Of a DNA stretch of 64,000 nucleotides, positions 53,230 to 61,689 are shown in pieces. Source of the stretch: an uncultured Flavobacterium sp. (GTDB lineage Bacteria; Bacteroidota; Bacteroidia; Flavobacteriales; Flavobacteriaceae); contig CANROJ010000002.1 in NCBI GenBank assembly GCA_947632215.1, positions 35,949 to 99,948 of the forward strand, given 5' to 3'. The position numbers and the translations under genes are program-made. The stretch's first letter is position 1, and each line of letters begins with the position of its first letter. The notes below the pieces were generated by a model. The model had not been told where the DNA came from. It worked only from the letters and a program-made list of their open reading frames with translations, and made no database searches.

Positions 53230-53757
53230 ATGATTATAGATTTAAAAGGAAAGTCTCCTGAGATACCACAAGATTGTTTTATAGCCCCAAATGCAACCAT
53301 TATAGGACAGGCTATTTTAGGGAGTCAATGTAGCGTATGGTTTAACGCTGTTATACGTGCTGATGTTAATTCAATTACTATTGGAGATAAGGTTAATATC
53401 CAAGATGGAGCTATTATACACTGTACTTATTTGAAGCACCCTACTGTAATAGGTAATAATGTATCTATAGGGCATGGAGCTATGGTTCATGGCTGTCATA
53501 TTCATGATAATGTTTTAATTGGTATGGGAGCAATTGTAATGGATAATTGCGTAGTGCACAGCAATACTATAATAGCTGCAGGTGCTGTTGTTACCCAAAA
53601 TACAATAGTAGAATCTGGCGCGATTTATGCCGGTGTTCCTGCCAAAAAAGTTAAAGATATTAGTGCTTCAGATTTTCAGGGTGAAATAGAGCGTATTGCA
53701 AATAATTATATTCTTTATTCTTCTTGGTATACCGATTTGGATAAATCTAGTAAGTAA
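53230..53757 (+). CDS. Gamma-carbonic anhydrase-like hexapeptide protein
   Basis: A 175-residue left-handed beta-helix protein of the gamma-carbonic anhydrase family. Hexapeptide repeats are visible across the protein (VIGNNVSIGHGAMV, IGMGAIVMDNCVV). The three metal-binding histidines are present: His64, His82 and His87. The usual tail helix follows (about 150-175). Many members of the family have uncertain activity, so carbonic anhydrase function is likely but not certain. It stands alone, 50 bp after the PorP/SprF gene, and its 3' end faces murI at a shared hairpin. Confidence 0.93.
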   Translation: MIIDLKGKSPEIPQDCFIAPNATIIGQAILGSQCSVWFNAVIRADVNSITIGDKVNIQDGAIIHCTYLKHPTVIGNNVSIGHGAMVHGCHIHDNVLIGMGAIVMDNCVVHSNTIIAAGAVVTQNTIVESGAIYAGVPAKKVKDISASDFQGEIERIANNYILYSSWYTDLDKSSK

Positions 53758-53782
53758 TTTTAAAATTATGTTTTGCTGAGAA

Positions 53783-53823
53783 AACAAGCCTGGTTTTTAT
53801 ATGTAGTAAAAGCCAGGCTTGTT
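53783..53823. terminator. Bidirectional terminator between the carbonic anhydrase-like gene and murI
   Basis: A 17-bp inverted repeat (53783-53799 with 53807-53823) with one mismatch (or wobble) and a 7-base loop, between two convergent genes. The stem contains AACAAGCCTGG. Confidence 0.82.
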
Positions 53824-53825
53824 AT

Positions 53826-54605
53826 TTAAAAATCTTTGTAAGAAATATTAACTGGTTCCTTTACAAAGCTTTTTAGGATACTTGGATCTACATTAGTGTA
53901 CAAATAATGCTGGGGTAAGTCAGCAGAATTTTGCAACAGATTTAATTGTTCTAATATTCTTTTTGTTTGTTTAGCTACAGCTAGTCCAGAATCAATTATT
54001 TGTATGTGTTGAGGTATTACTTTTTGTATGTAAGGTTTTAAATAAGGGTAATGGGTACATCCTAATACTAAAGTATCTATTCCTTTATCTACCATTGGTA
54101 GTAAGTATTTTTTTAGTAGCACAAGCATATAAGGAGAGTCAATTTGGCCACTTTCTATTAAAGTGACTAGTTCATAACCTATTTGCTCTATTATCTCAAC
54201 ATCTGGGTACTTCTTTATAGTACTGGCAAATAAATCGCTAGAAATGGTTCCTTTGGTGGCTAAGACACCAATCTTATGTGTTTTTGTAAGTAGGGTAGCT
54301 GGTTTGATGGCTGGTTCTATGCCAATGATAGGAATAGTATAGTTTTTTCGAATTTCTTCTATTGCATTAGTTGTTGCGGTATTGCAAGCTATCACGATTA
54401 GTTTTGAATTTCTCTTGATTAGAAAATCAATATTCTTAAAGCAAAGATCAGTAATAGCTTGTTTTGATTTAATGCCATAGGGAGCATTTTTTTGGTCCGC
54501 TAGAAAAATAGTATTTTCCTTTGGTAAAAGAGTAATTACCTCTCTCCAGATAGTAGAGCCTCCTATACCTGAATCAAATAAACCTATGGGATTTGTATTT
54601 TGCAT
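53826..54605 (-). CDS. murI: Glutamate racemase
   Basis: MurI converts L-glutamate to D-glutamate for peptidoglycan. From the ATG at 54605 it has 259 residues and starts MQNTNPIGLFDSGIGG, with Asp11 and the two catalytic cysteines: Cys74 in ACNTATTNA and Cys183 in GCTHYPYL. Eight more upstream codons are open but contain the promoter and lie in the terminator of the preceding gene, so they are very unlikely to be translated. It is downstream of the OmpH genes but seems to have its own promoter, because a terminator separates them. Confidence 0.96.
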   Translation of the reverse strand: MQNTNPIGLFDSGIGGSTIWREVITLLPKENTIFLADQKNAPYGIKSKQAITDLCFKNIDFLIKRNSKLIVIACNTATTNAIEEIRKNYTIPIIGIEPAIKPATLLTKTHKIGVLATKGTISSDLFASTIKKYPDVEIIEQIGYELVTLIESGQIDSPYMLVLLKKYLLPMVDKGIDTLVLGCTHYPYLKPYIQKVIPQHIQIIDSGLAVAKQTKRILEQLNLLQNSADLPQHYLYTNVDPSILKSFVKEPVNISYKDF

Positions 54606-54608
54606 AAG

Positions 54609-54616
54609 CAAATATA
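54609..54616 (-). promoter_or_regulatory. murI promoter, -7 element, almost touching the start codon
   Basis: On the minus strand this reads TATATTTG, an exact match, 3 bases before the ATG at 54605. If used, the mRNA would start at or beside the ATG. The box touches the T-run of the terminator at 54619-54652. Confidence 0.55.
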
Positions 54617-54618
54617 AA

Positions 54619-54652
54619 AAAAAATCCACTCTAATGTTAGAGTGGATTTTTT
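54619..54652 (-). terminator. Terminator after the OmpH gene
   Basis: A perfect 16-bp stem (54619-54634 with 54637-54652) with a 2-base centre. On the minus strand it lies 19 bases past the stop of the 54672-55187 gene and is followed by a long T-run. Confidence 0.92.
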
Positions 54653-54671
54653 ATATTAGTTAAGGCAATAA

Positions 54672-55187
54672 TTAGTTTACTCCTAATTCTTTTTTAACTG
54701 CTGCTAGTAAATTGTCTCCATCAGCAAGTAAAACACCTGATCCTAGTGAAGAGTCTAATACATAGTTAAAACCTTGTGCTTTTCCAACTTTTTGGATTGC
54801 AGCTAAAGTTTTCTCTAAAATTGGTTGAGATAACTCGTATTGTTTTTGCTGTAAATCTTGTTCAGCTGTTGTGCGGAATTGTTGAATTCTTTGTTGTAAG
54901 TTTTCAATTTCTAATGCACGTTCTTCATTAGTAGCATCTCCTACAGTAGCTGCTTCGTTTTGGTATTTTTGGATCTTAGTTTGGTACTCAGTCATCATTG
55001 TAGTGAAGTTCTTATCGTAATCCTCTCCAAGTTTTTTTAATTGTGCTTCTGCAGTTTTCATAGCAGGTAATTCACTCATTAAAACTTGCACGTCAATGTG
55101 AGCTACTTTTGATTGTGCCATCACAGCTGTAGTACCTACGCCGAAAAACATCACAGCTGCAATTAATAACGATTTCATTTTTTTCAT
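54672..55187 (-). CDS. OmpH/Skp-family periplasmic chaperone
   Basis: A 171-residue exported protein of the OmpH/Skp family, which hold unfolded outer-membrane proteins in the periplasm. A signal peptide (about 1-24, VMAQ) precedes SKVAHIDVQVLMSELP, the first strand and turn of the family. Two long helices with alternating charge (about 40-115) form the tentacle hairpin, and the C-terminus returns to the body (FNYVLDSSLGSGVLLADG). Length is normal. It lies 28 bp after a longer OmpH paralogue and downstream of bamA, the insertase it would serve. Confidence 0.95.
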   Translation of the reverse strand: MKKMKSLLIAAVMFFGVGTTAVMAQSKVAHIDVQVLMSELPAMKTAEAQLKKLGEDYDKNFTTMMTEYQTKIQKYQNEAATVGDATNEERALEIENLQQRIQQFRTTAEQDLQQKQYELSQPILEKTLAAIQKVGKAQGFNYVLDSSLGSGVLLADGDNLLAAVKKELGVN

Positions 55188-55215
55188 TGTTACTCGATTT
55201 TTTGATTTGATTTAT

Positions 55216-56505
55216 CTATTTATTTTTATTCTGAGCTTCTCTTGCCTGTTGATCTTTTTTTAATTGATCTTTTTTGTCTTGAATTTCTTTGGCAATTCTC
55301 TCTTTTCTTTCTTGTTGTTCAAGTAGAGCCTTTTCTCTTCTTTGTTGAGCCTGCTCTCTTACTTGCTGTATTTCTTGGTTTCGCCTTTCAATGGCCTTTT
55401 CTCTATTAATCTTAGCTTGTTCTTGTTTTTTCTCCAAGTCCAATCTTCTTTGTTCTCGAAGAGCTTCAATATCTAAAGTAGTTTTGTTTGCTTGACGGGC
55501 TTGATTGAGTTCAATTCGCTTTTGTTTCTCTTGTTCAAGAAGCAAATCTCTTTGTTGTTTCTGCTCTTGAATTTCTTGTTTCTGCTGCTCGATTAGAAGT
55601 TTTCTTTCTTCTAAAGCATCCATTTTAGCTTGTTGATTTTTCAATCTTTGTTCTTGCATTTCTGCTTGTCTTTGCTCGTAGAGTTTCTGCTGTTGTGCAA
55701 TTTTCTCTAGTCTAGCTTTTTCTTGAGCTTCTACTTTAGCTTGTCTTTGCCTTTGAGCTTCTTCTTTTTTGGCTATTGCAGCTTGTTCTTTTAAATACTG
55801 CGGGTCATTTTCTTTTTGCGCTAAGCGCTCTTTTTCTTGTTGACGAAGCAATCTATCGGCTTCGGCTTTTCGTCTTTGTTGCTCCTCTCGACGTGATTGT
55901 CTAAGAGACATTTGATCTTCTTGTTTTTCCTCTTCTTCTAGTGCAGCAACTTGCTTTTTAGTCATGTTCTGTTTTCTTCGAGCACTATTGAGTCTTTTAA
56001 GAACTAATTCACTAATGTCGTGTCTAGCGCTGGCAAGAACCATTGTGGATTCGGTGTTTTTATCTAGAACATAATCAAACTTCCTAGCTTGAGCAATATC
56101 TTCAACAACAGAGAAAACTTGATCTTGAATCGGTTTTGAAAGCATCACCTTTTGAGTAATTAAATCTCCTTTGGTTCCAAATCTTTTCTGTTGATACTCG
56201 TATAACTCTTGTTCTAAGATAGCAATTTCTTGCTCTTTTTCTTCTATTAACTCTCTTGTTAGCAGAATTCTTTCATTAGCTAAGGCTTGTTTAAGAGCTG
56301 TGATTTCGGATTGGCTTTTATCTGCTTGAGCTTTCCAATCTTCAGCTCTTTTATCAATCGCTGCTGTAGCTTCTATATATTCAGGTGTCTTGCTTAAGAT
56401 ATATTCCATATCAATAAAAGCTACCCTAGCACTACCTCCTTGTGCATTAGCACTAAAGAAAGATAATGTAAATATACAAATTATAGAAGCTAAAACAACT
56501 CTCAT
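55216..56505 (-). CDS. OmpH-family protein with long charged C-terminal helix
   Basis: A 429-residue paralogue of the adjacent OmpH protein. Residues 1-22 are a signal peptide (FSANAQ), then ARVAFIDMEYILSKTP and a Skp-like core to about 175. The remaining 250 residues are almost entirely Gln, Glu, Lys and Arg with few hydrophobics (LEEREKQ-type sequence such as EQQRRKAEADRLLRQQEK), which predicts a long continuous helix or coiled coil. Ordinary Skp is about 160 residues. The tail could reach far across the periplasm or bind partners; no function is known. It lies between bamA and the shorter OmpH gene. Confidence 0.9.
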   Translation of the reverse strand: MRVVLASIICIFTLSFFSANAQGGSARVAFIDMEYILSKTPEYIEATAAIDKRAEDWKAQADKSQSEITALKQALANERILLTRELIEEKEQEIAILEQELYEYQQKRFGTKGDLITQKVMLSKPIQDQVFSVVEDIAQARKFDYVLDKNTESTMVLASARHDISELVLKRLNSARRKQNMTKKQVAALEEEEKQEDQMSLRQSRREEQQRRKAEADRLLRQQEKERLAQKENDPQYLKEQAAIAKKEEAQRQRQAKVEAQEKARLEKIAQQQKLYEQRQAEMQEQRLKNQQAKMDALEERKLLIEQQKQEIQEQKQQRDLLLEQEKQKRIELNQARQANKTTLDIEALREQRRLDLEKKQEQAKINREKAIERRNQEIQQVREQAQQRREKALLEQQERKERIAKEIQDKKDQLKKDQQAREAQNKNK

Positions 56506-56531
56506 TATATCGATTTTAAGTATAAATTACA

Positions 56532-59198
56532 TTAAAACGACTGCCCAAGTATAAAGTGGGTCTGCCAACCGCTCTTTTGAGTACTTCCTGGTACTGGATC
56601 AAATCCATATCCAAAGTCGATACCTAGAAGTCCAAACATAGGCATAAAGACACGTACTCCAAAACCAGCTGAACGTTTTAATTCAAACGGTTGATAGTTT
56701 TTAAAAGTATCGTAAGCATTACCTGCTTCTGCAAAGGATAGTATATATACCGATGCACTAGGTTTTAACGTAATAGGGTATCTTAACTCTAAAGTAAATT
56801 TATTGTATACTGTACCTCCAATTTGTTCTCCTCTAGAGTTTATTGGTGTAAGGGTTTGATTTTGGTATCCTCTTAATTGAATTACCTCACGTCCATCTAA
56901 TGAGAAGTTAGCCAGACCGTCTCCTCCTAAATAGAATCTTTCAAAAGGAACAAGACCTCTGTGTTTGTTATAAGCACCCATATAACCAAATTCACCTAGT
57001 GTTCTCAAGACTAGTTTTCCAGCAACAGTTGTATACCAGTCTGCTTTGAATTTAAGTTTGTAGTACTCTAACCAATTAAAACGTTCTTGATCTATTTTAC
57101 CTTGGTCTGGTGCAGCATCTTGCCAATTAGCAACCGCTTGTCCTTTATCGTTGATGTATTGTCCTTGCACAAGTGGTAAGCCAGTTGAAGGGTCAATCAT
57201 TCCGCTTGTTGCTTGTAATTTGTATTTTTTCTCATTATGTAAATTTTCATAATTTACATTGTTAAATAAAGAGTATGGTGGAGTAAATTTACCACTAACA
57301 CTAAAGAAAGAACCAAAAGTTGGGAAGATCGGGTCAAAACCACGGTTATCACGTCTTAATTCAATTTGATACGATAAGTTTTTAGAGTCTCCATCCCCAA
57401 AGGTGAATAAACCAGTGTTATAGTTTTTCATATCGTAGTATTGGAAGCTCAAAGTGTGTGATAATTCAAAGTAATCATCAGGCACATTTAAACGTTTAGC
57501 AAGACCGAAGGATAAAGTTGTAATGTTAAAACCTCTACTTCTATCTGTTGTACGTGTATAGTAATCGTACATGTTTTGCTGGCTATATGCTACTGTACCA
57601 AAGAAACTAACTGGTTTTCTACCTCCAAACCACGGTTCTGTGAAACTTAAACTATAGGTTTGGTAGTAACTACTTCCTTGTAAACGCAAGGCCAAAGACT
57701 GTCCATCTCCCATAGGGAATGGTTTGTAGGCGTCTTTGTTAAATATATTTCTCAAAGAGAAGTTATTAAAGGAAAGCCCTAGGGTTCCAATAAAACCTCC
57801 TCCTCCATAACCACCTTGTAATTCTACTTGGCTGGATCCTTTCTCTACTACTTGCCAGTCTATGTCTACGGTTCCTGCATTTGGATCTGCATTTAAGATA
57901 TCCGGTACAATTGCTTGTGCATCAAAAATTTGTAGCTGACCTAAACGACGCATTGTTTCCATTACCTGGGCCTTGCTCCAGGTATCCCCAGGTCTTGTGC
58001 GTAGTTCACGATGAATAACACGGTCATTGGTGTTTTGGTTACCACTTACGGTAATATTGTTGAATTTTGCAATAGGTCCTTCAATAACTCTAATTTCAAA
58101 GTCAATAGTGTCGTTTGCCGTTTTTACTTCAATAGGTTGAATATTCGAGAATAGATAACCATTATTTTGGTAAAGGTTGGTAAGGTCATTACCATCAGGA
58201 TTTTTTTGATCTTGGATTCTTTGATCTAAAAGAACACCATTGTATACATCTCCTTTTTCTAGACCTAAAATTCTATTCAAATAAGAATTATTATATACTG
58301 TGTTTCCTATAAAGCGAATGTCTCCAAAATAGTATTTATTTCCCTCTTGTATATCAATGTCAATTGCAACTCTATTTGTCAAGGGATCATAAGCTGTTGT
58401 ATCGGCTATAACACGAGCGTCTCGGTATCCATTTTCTTTGTATTTTTCAACGATAGCCTCTAAATCTTCTTCGTATTTATTAGCAATAAATTTTGAGGGC
58501 TTAAATAGACGTAACGGATTCCAAGGACTGCGAACTTTAGTTTCCTTCATTGCTTTTTTAAGGCTCTTATCACTAAGATGTTCGTTTCCATTGAAATTAA
58601 TATCAGATACACGAACTTTCTTTCCTTTGTCAATACCAACAATTAAATCAACTTTTCTTCCAGTGGAATCTGTAGGAATAGTTTGTAGAGTTACTTTAGT
58701 ATTATAGAAACCGTCTTTTTTATATTTGTTTAATAAAAAGTACTTGGTTGTAGATAGAAAGTTCTCATTTACGATTTGTCCTTTAGTTAACTTGGCTTCT
58801 TTAATGAGTGATTCTGATTTCGTCTTCTTATATCCTTTTATTTCAATATTATCTAAACGAGGTAGTTCATTTAAAGTAAGCTCTAAATTAATGGTATCAT
58901 TAACTACAGATGTTTCATATATATTGATATCTGTAAAGAAATTTAGGTTCCATAGTTTTTTCAGAGCATCTGAAATTTCTTCACCAGGTACTGCTATTTG
59001 TTGTCCTTTGTTAAGGCCAGTAAAAGTTATAACGGTTTGAGGGTTATAATTGAATTTTCCACTTACTTTGATATCGCCTATAGTATAAATCTTGGGAGAT
59101 TCGAAAGAGGGAATGTTTATACTGTCTTGTGCTTTTGTCTGGGTGCAGAAGAATCCTGCGGCTAACAGTGCAAAAAGAGAGGTACCTTTTTGAAACAT
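56532..59198 (-). CDS. bamA: Outer-membrane protein assembly factor BamA
   Basis: BamA folds and inserts beta-barrel proteins into the outer membrane. The 888-residue protein has a signal peptide (about 1-23, CTQTKAQ), several POTRA repeats (about 35-460; recognisable by repeated IYYFGDIRFIGN- and ITVSGNQNTN-type strands), and a C-terminal 16-strand barrel that ends in aromatic FILGQSF. The barrel contains the conserved PRFYLGGDGLANFSLDGRE-like region (FERFYLGGDGLANF). It is 15 bp after uppS and followed after 26 bp by the long OmpH gene, a compact envelope operon. Confidence 0.97.
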   Translation of the reverse strand: MFQKGTSLFALLAAGFFCTQTKAQDSINIPSFESPKIYTIGDIKVSGKFNYNPQTVITFTGLNKGQQIAVPGEEISDALKKLWNLNFFTDINIYETSVVNDTINLELTLNELPRLDNIEIKGYKKTKSESLIKEAKLTKGQIVNENFLSTTKYFLLNKYKKDGFYNTKVTLQTIPTDSTGRKVDLIVGIDKGKKVRVSDINFNGNEHLSDKSLKKAMKETKVRSPWNPLRLFKPSKFIANKYEEDLEAIVEKYKENGYRDARVIADTTAYDPLTNRVAIDIDIQEGNKYYFGDIRFIGNTVYNNSYLNRILGLEKGDVYNGVLLDQRIQDQKNPDGNDLTNLYQNNGYLFSNIQPIEVKTANDTIDFEIRVIEGPIAKFNNITVSGNQNTNDRVIHRELRTRPGDTWSKAQVMETMRRLGQLQIFDAQAIVPDILNADPNAGTVDIDWQVVEKGSSQVELQGGYGGGGFIGTLGLSFNNFSLRNIFNKDAYKPFPMGDGQSLALRLQGSSYYQTYSLSFTEPWFGGRKPVSFFGTVAYSQQNMYDYYTRTTDRSRGFNITTLSFGLAKRLNVPDDYFELSHTLSFQYYDMKNYNTGLFTFGDGDSKNLSYQIELRRDNRGFDPIFPTFGSFFSVSGKFTPPYSLFNNVNYENLHNEKKYKLQATSGMIDPSTGLPLVQGQYINDKGQAVANWQDAAPDQGKIDQERFNWLEYYKLKFKADWYTTVAGKLVLRTLGEFGYMGAYNKHRGLVPFERFYLGGDGLANFSLDGREVIQLRGYQNQTLTPINSRGEQIGGTVYNKFTLELRYPITLKPSASVYILSFAEAGNAYDTFKNYQPFELKRSAGFGVRVFMPMFGLLGIDFGYGFDPVPGSTQKSGWQTHFILGQSF

Positions 59199-59213
59199 TA
59201 TTTACGTTTTTTA

Positions 59214-59951
59214 TTAGAGTTGTTCACTAGTTTTTCCAAATCTTCTTTCCCTGTTTTGGTAGGTTAGAAGGGCCTTATAAAATTCTTGTTCACTAAAGTC
59301 TGGCCATAGTACTTCAGCGAAATATAGCTCTGCATAAGCAATTTGCCATAGCATAAAGTTACTGATTCTCTGCTCACCACTTGTCCTTATTAATAGGTCT
59401 ACATCGGGTAAGTCATGCGTGTAAAGATGCTCATTAATAATCGATTCATCAATATCGCTTGGCGAAATTAAGTTATTTTTAACTTTATCTGAAATATTTT
59501 TTACTACATCAATCAATTCGTTGCGAGAACCGTAACTAAGTGCCAATGTAAGTGTTAATCCTGTGTTAGATTTAGTGGCTTCCATTACCTGTTCTAAGTT
59601 CTTCTTTACTTTAGGTGGTAATAGATCCAAATTTCCCATTGCAGTTAAAACTACATTGTTATCTATAAAAGTTTTAAGCTCCTTTTTTAGGGCTCTTACC
59701 ATAAGGTCCATTAGCATTTCTACCTCAAATTTTGGACGAGACCAATTCTCAGAAGAGAAAGCATATAAAGTTAGGTATGGGATGTTTAAGTCTATACAAG
59801 TTTTAATACTAGAGCGAACGGATTTAACTCCGTTTTCGTGACCTATTGTACGTAAAAAACCGTGTTTCTTAGCCCATCTACCATTGCCGTCCATAATGAT
59901 AGCAATGTGTTGGGGTAGTTTGTTTAAGTCTATTTGTTCTTTTAAATTCAT
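59214..59951 (-). CDS. uppS: Undecaprenyl diphosphate synthase (cis-prenyltransferase)
   Basis: UppS makes the C55 lipid carrier for cell-wall polymers by adding isoprene units to farnesyl diphosphate. The 245-residue protein has the first signature HIAIIMDGNGRWAKKHG with catalytic Asp21, the SSENWSRP region near 77-84, and late DLLIRTSGEQRISNFMLWQ with the substrate-binding arginines. It lies directly after the porG gene with no gap (stop of porG abuts its start) and upstream of bamA. The partner UppP recycles the product (2643-3452). Confidence 0.97.
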   Translation of the reverse strand: MNLKEQIDLNKLPQHIAIIMDGNGRWAKKHGFLRTIGHENGVKSVRSSIKTCIDLNIPYLTLYAFSSENWSRPKFEVEMLMDLMVRALKKELKTFIDNNVVLTAMGNLDLLPPKVKKNLEQVMEATKSNTGLTLTLALSYGSRNELIDVVKNISDKVKNNLISPSDIDESIINEHLYTHDLPDVDLLIRTSGEQRISNFMLWQIAYAELYFAEVLWPDFSEQEFYKALLTYQNRERRFGKTSEQL

Positions 59952-60668
59952 TTAATCTGCGCAATAACATGGATTTTGCCCAAAGGTATAGCTTAAGGTT
60001 ATACCAGAGAAGAAAAACCAATCGTTTCGGTTTTTTCCAAAACTATAGGGTTGTGTATTTTCTTTGCTTGGGTGGCTTCCATCTAAATTATTTGTAAAAG
60101 TATAGTTGGCAGCTACTTCAGCGTTTATATTCAATGATGGAGTTAGTCTAAACTTAATGCCTAGTGCAAAGGGCACTGCAACTGAGTTTTTCTTGCCTCC
60201 TTTAATTAAGTCAACTCTATTTGAGGAAAAGATATCATCCTGCGCTTCATCAGGTCTATAATATAGGTCCGTGTAGCGAATAGCTGAAATACCTAAATAC
60301 ATGTATGGAGTTAATCCGAATTGCTCTTGATGCAAATCAAACTCAAAGAAGTTAAATTCTATACCTAATGCCAATTGTTCAATGGTATTATTGAAGTTTA
60401 ATCCTCTTTGTTTTCTAGACCCCATATCTGATCTAGCGTCATCTCCACTTATTTTTGTTTGTGTATAACTCAAACGATAAGAGTGTCTGGGACTTTTATT
60501 TAATCTATAGAATATTGAAAATCCTGGATCCTTAGGATTTATAAATTGTGTAGATCCTACATCTCCAACGTAGTTTCCCGCCCCTAGGCCGACTCCTACT
60601 TCATGGATTTGGCCGTAGGCCAATGTAGTTCCTAAGAGTAGCATAAGAGACAGTAGGATTTTGTTCAT
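59952..60668 (-). CDS. porG: Outer-membrane protein PorG-like (DUF6089)
   Basis: A 238-residue protein with a signal peptide (about 1-19, LAYGQ) and a small predicted eight-stranded barrel: HEVGVGLGAGNYVGDVG, FSIFYRLNKSPRHSYRLSY, PYMYLGISAIRY and FALGIKFRL are alternating strands, and it ends ITLSYTFGQNPCYCAD. This matches the DUF6089/PorG group that takes part in type IX secretion. The symbol is by family and gene order (nadK-porG-uppS-bamA), not proven function. A promoter box precedes it, so it may start its own transcript within the envelope gene run. Confidence 0.85.
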   Translation of the reverse strand: MNKILLSLMLLLGTTLAYGQIHEVGVGLGAGNYVGDVGSTQFINPKDPGFSIFYRLNKSPRHSYRLSYTQTKISGDDARSDMGSRKQRGLNFNNTIEQLALGIEFNFFEFDLHQEQFGLTPYMYLGISAIRYTDLYYRPDEAQDDIFSSNRVDLIKGGKKNSVAVPFALGIKFRLTPSLNINAEVAANYTFTNNLDGSHPSKENTQPYSFGKNRNDWFFFSGITLSYTFGQNPCYCAD

Positions 60669-60685
60669 TCTGTTAAATTAATTTA

Positions 60686-60693
60686 CAAATATA
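60686..60693 (-). promoter_or_regulatory. porG-uppS-bamA operon promoter, -7 element
   Basis: On the minus strand this reads TATATTTG, an exact TAnnTTTG match, 18 bases upstream of the porG ATG. It lies in the 134-bp spacer after nadK. Confidence 0.55.
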
Positions 60694-60802
60694 GTAATAT
60701 AGACAAATAATAACGTAATTATTTTTAGGCAAATACAATAGAATAATCTACTTATAACTCAAAGTAAGGTAATTTATTATTAAAAAGCTTTCATTTGCTT
60801 GT

Positions 60803-61687
60803 TTAGTTTCTTTTATCTTCTCCCCATAATAATTTGGTTCGAAGAGTTCTAATAAAGCTCTGTGATGGGAATTCAACTAGATCAATTGTAAAAGCAGCTT
60901 TAGAAATAGTTAGTTCAGTTTGATTATCAATAGCCTTGGTGGTAGTATCTAAAGAAACTAAAAATTGACTCTCTCTACTACTTACTTTAAGGCGTATATT
61001 TAGATTATCAGGAATAACCAGCGGTCGTACATTTAAGTTATGTGGTGCAAGAGGTGTAATTACAAAACAATTCGTTGTTGGTTCTATAATTGGTCCCCCG
61101 CAACTCAGAGAATAACCCGTAGAGCCCGAAGGAGTGGATATAATTAGTCCATCTGCCCAATAGGTAGCTAAATACTCTTGGTCCAAGTAAGTCTCAACGG
61201 TAATCATTGAAGTGGTATTCTTTCTAGAAACTGTTACCTCGTTTAAGGCATATTGTATATCGAAGTCATTATTCTCGGAAGGGTTGCACTGTAGAGATAA
61301 CAATGTTCTCTTTGATAAAGTGTAGTTGTTTTTAAAAATGTCTGGTAAGAGAGTCTCAATTTCGTCTTGTTGTACATTGGCTAAAAAACCTAATCGGCCT
61401 GCATTGATTCCAATAATTGGGATATTCATACTTTTTATAAAGTTAGCAGCCCTTAGCATCGTACCATCTCCACCTACGCTAATGAAAAAGTCTACATCAT
61501 CTTTCAAAGCAGAATCTGCTCCAAAAGTATTGTAAGACTTGGATAAAATATTGTTTTGTTTTAGTAGATCATAAAAATGGTCTTCAAATATAATTTCTAC
61601 TTCATATTCTTTGAAAACATTTAAAAGCCTAAGGATGATATTTTGTACTATTGGCTTGCTAGTTTGTCCGAAAATTGCAATCTTCAT
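60803..61687 (-). CDS. nadK: NAD kinase
   Basis: NadK phosphorylates NAD to NADP. The 294-residue protein has the GGDGT motif at 72-76 with catalytic Asp74, the NAGRLGFL segment near 99-106, and STPSGSTGYSLSCGGPI near 183-199, all hallmarks of the family. It lies 2 bp downstream of a CBS-domain gene, an order conserved in flavobacteria, which suggests the CBS pair may sense a nucleotide in connection with NADP supply; that is inference. The 3' end leads into the spacer before porG. Confidence 0.96.
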   Translation of the reverse strand: MKIAIFGQTSKPIVQNIILRLLNVFKEYEVEIIFEDHFYDLLKQNNILSKSYNTFGADSALKDDVDFFISVGGDGTMLRAANFIKSMNIPIIGINAGRLGFLANVQQDEIETLLPDIFKNNYTLSKRTLLSLQCNPSENNDFDIQYALNEVTVSRKNTTSMITVETYLDQEYLATYWADGLIISTPSGSTGYSLSCGGPIIEPTTNCFVITPLAPHNLNVRPLVIPDNLNIRLKVSSRESQFLVSLDTTTKAIDNQTELTISKAAFTIDLVEFPSQSFIRTLRTKLLWGEDKRN

Positions 61688-61689
61688 TA

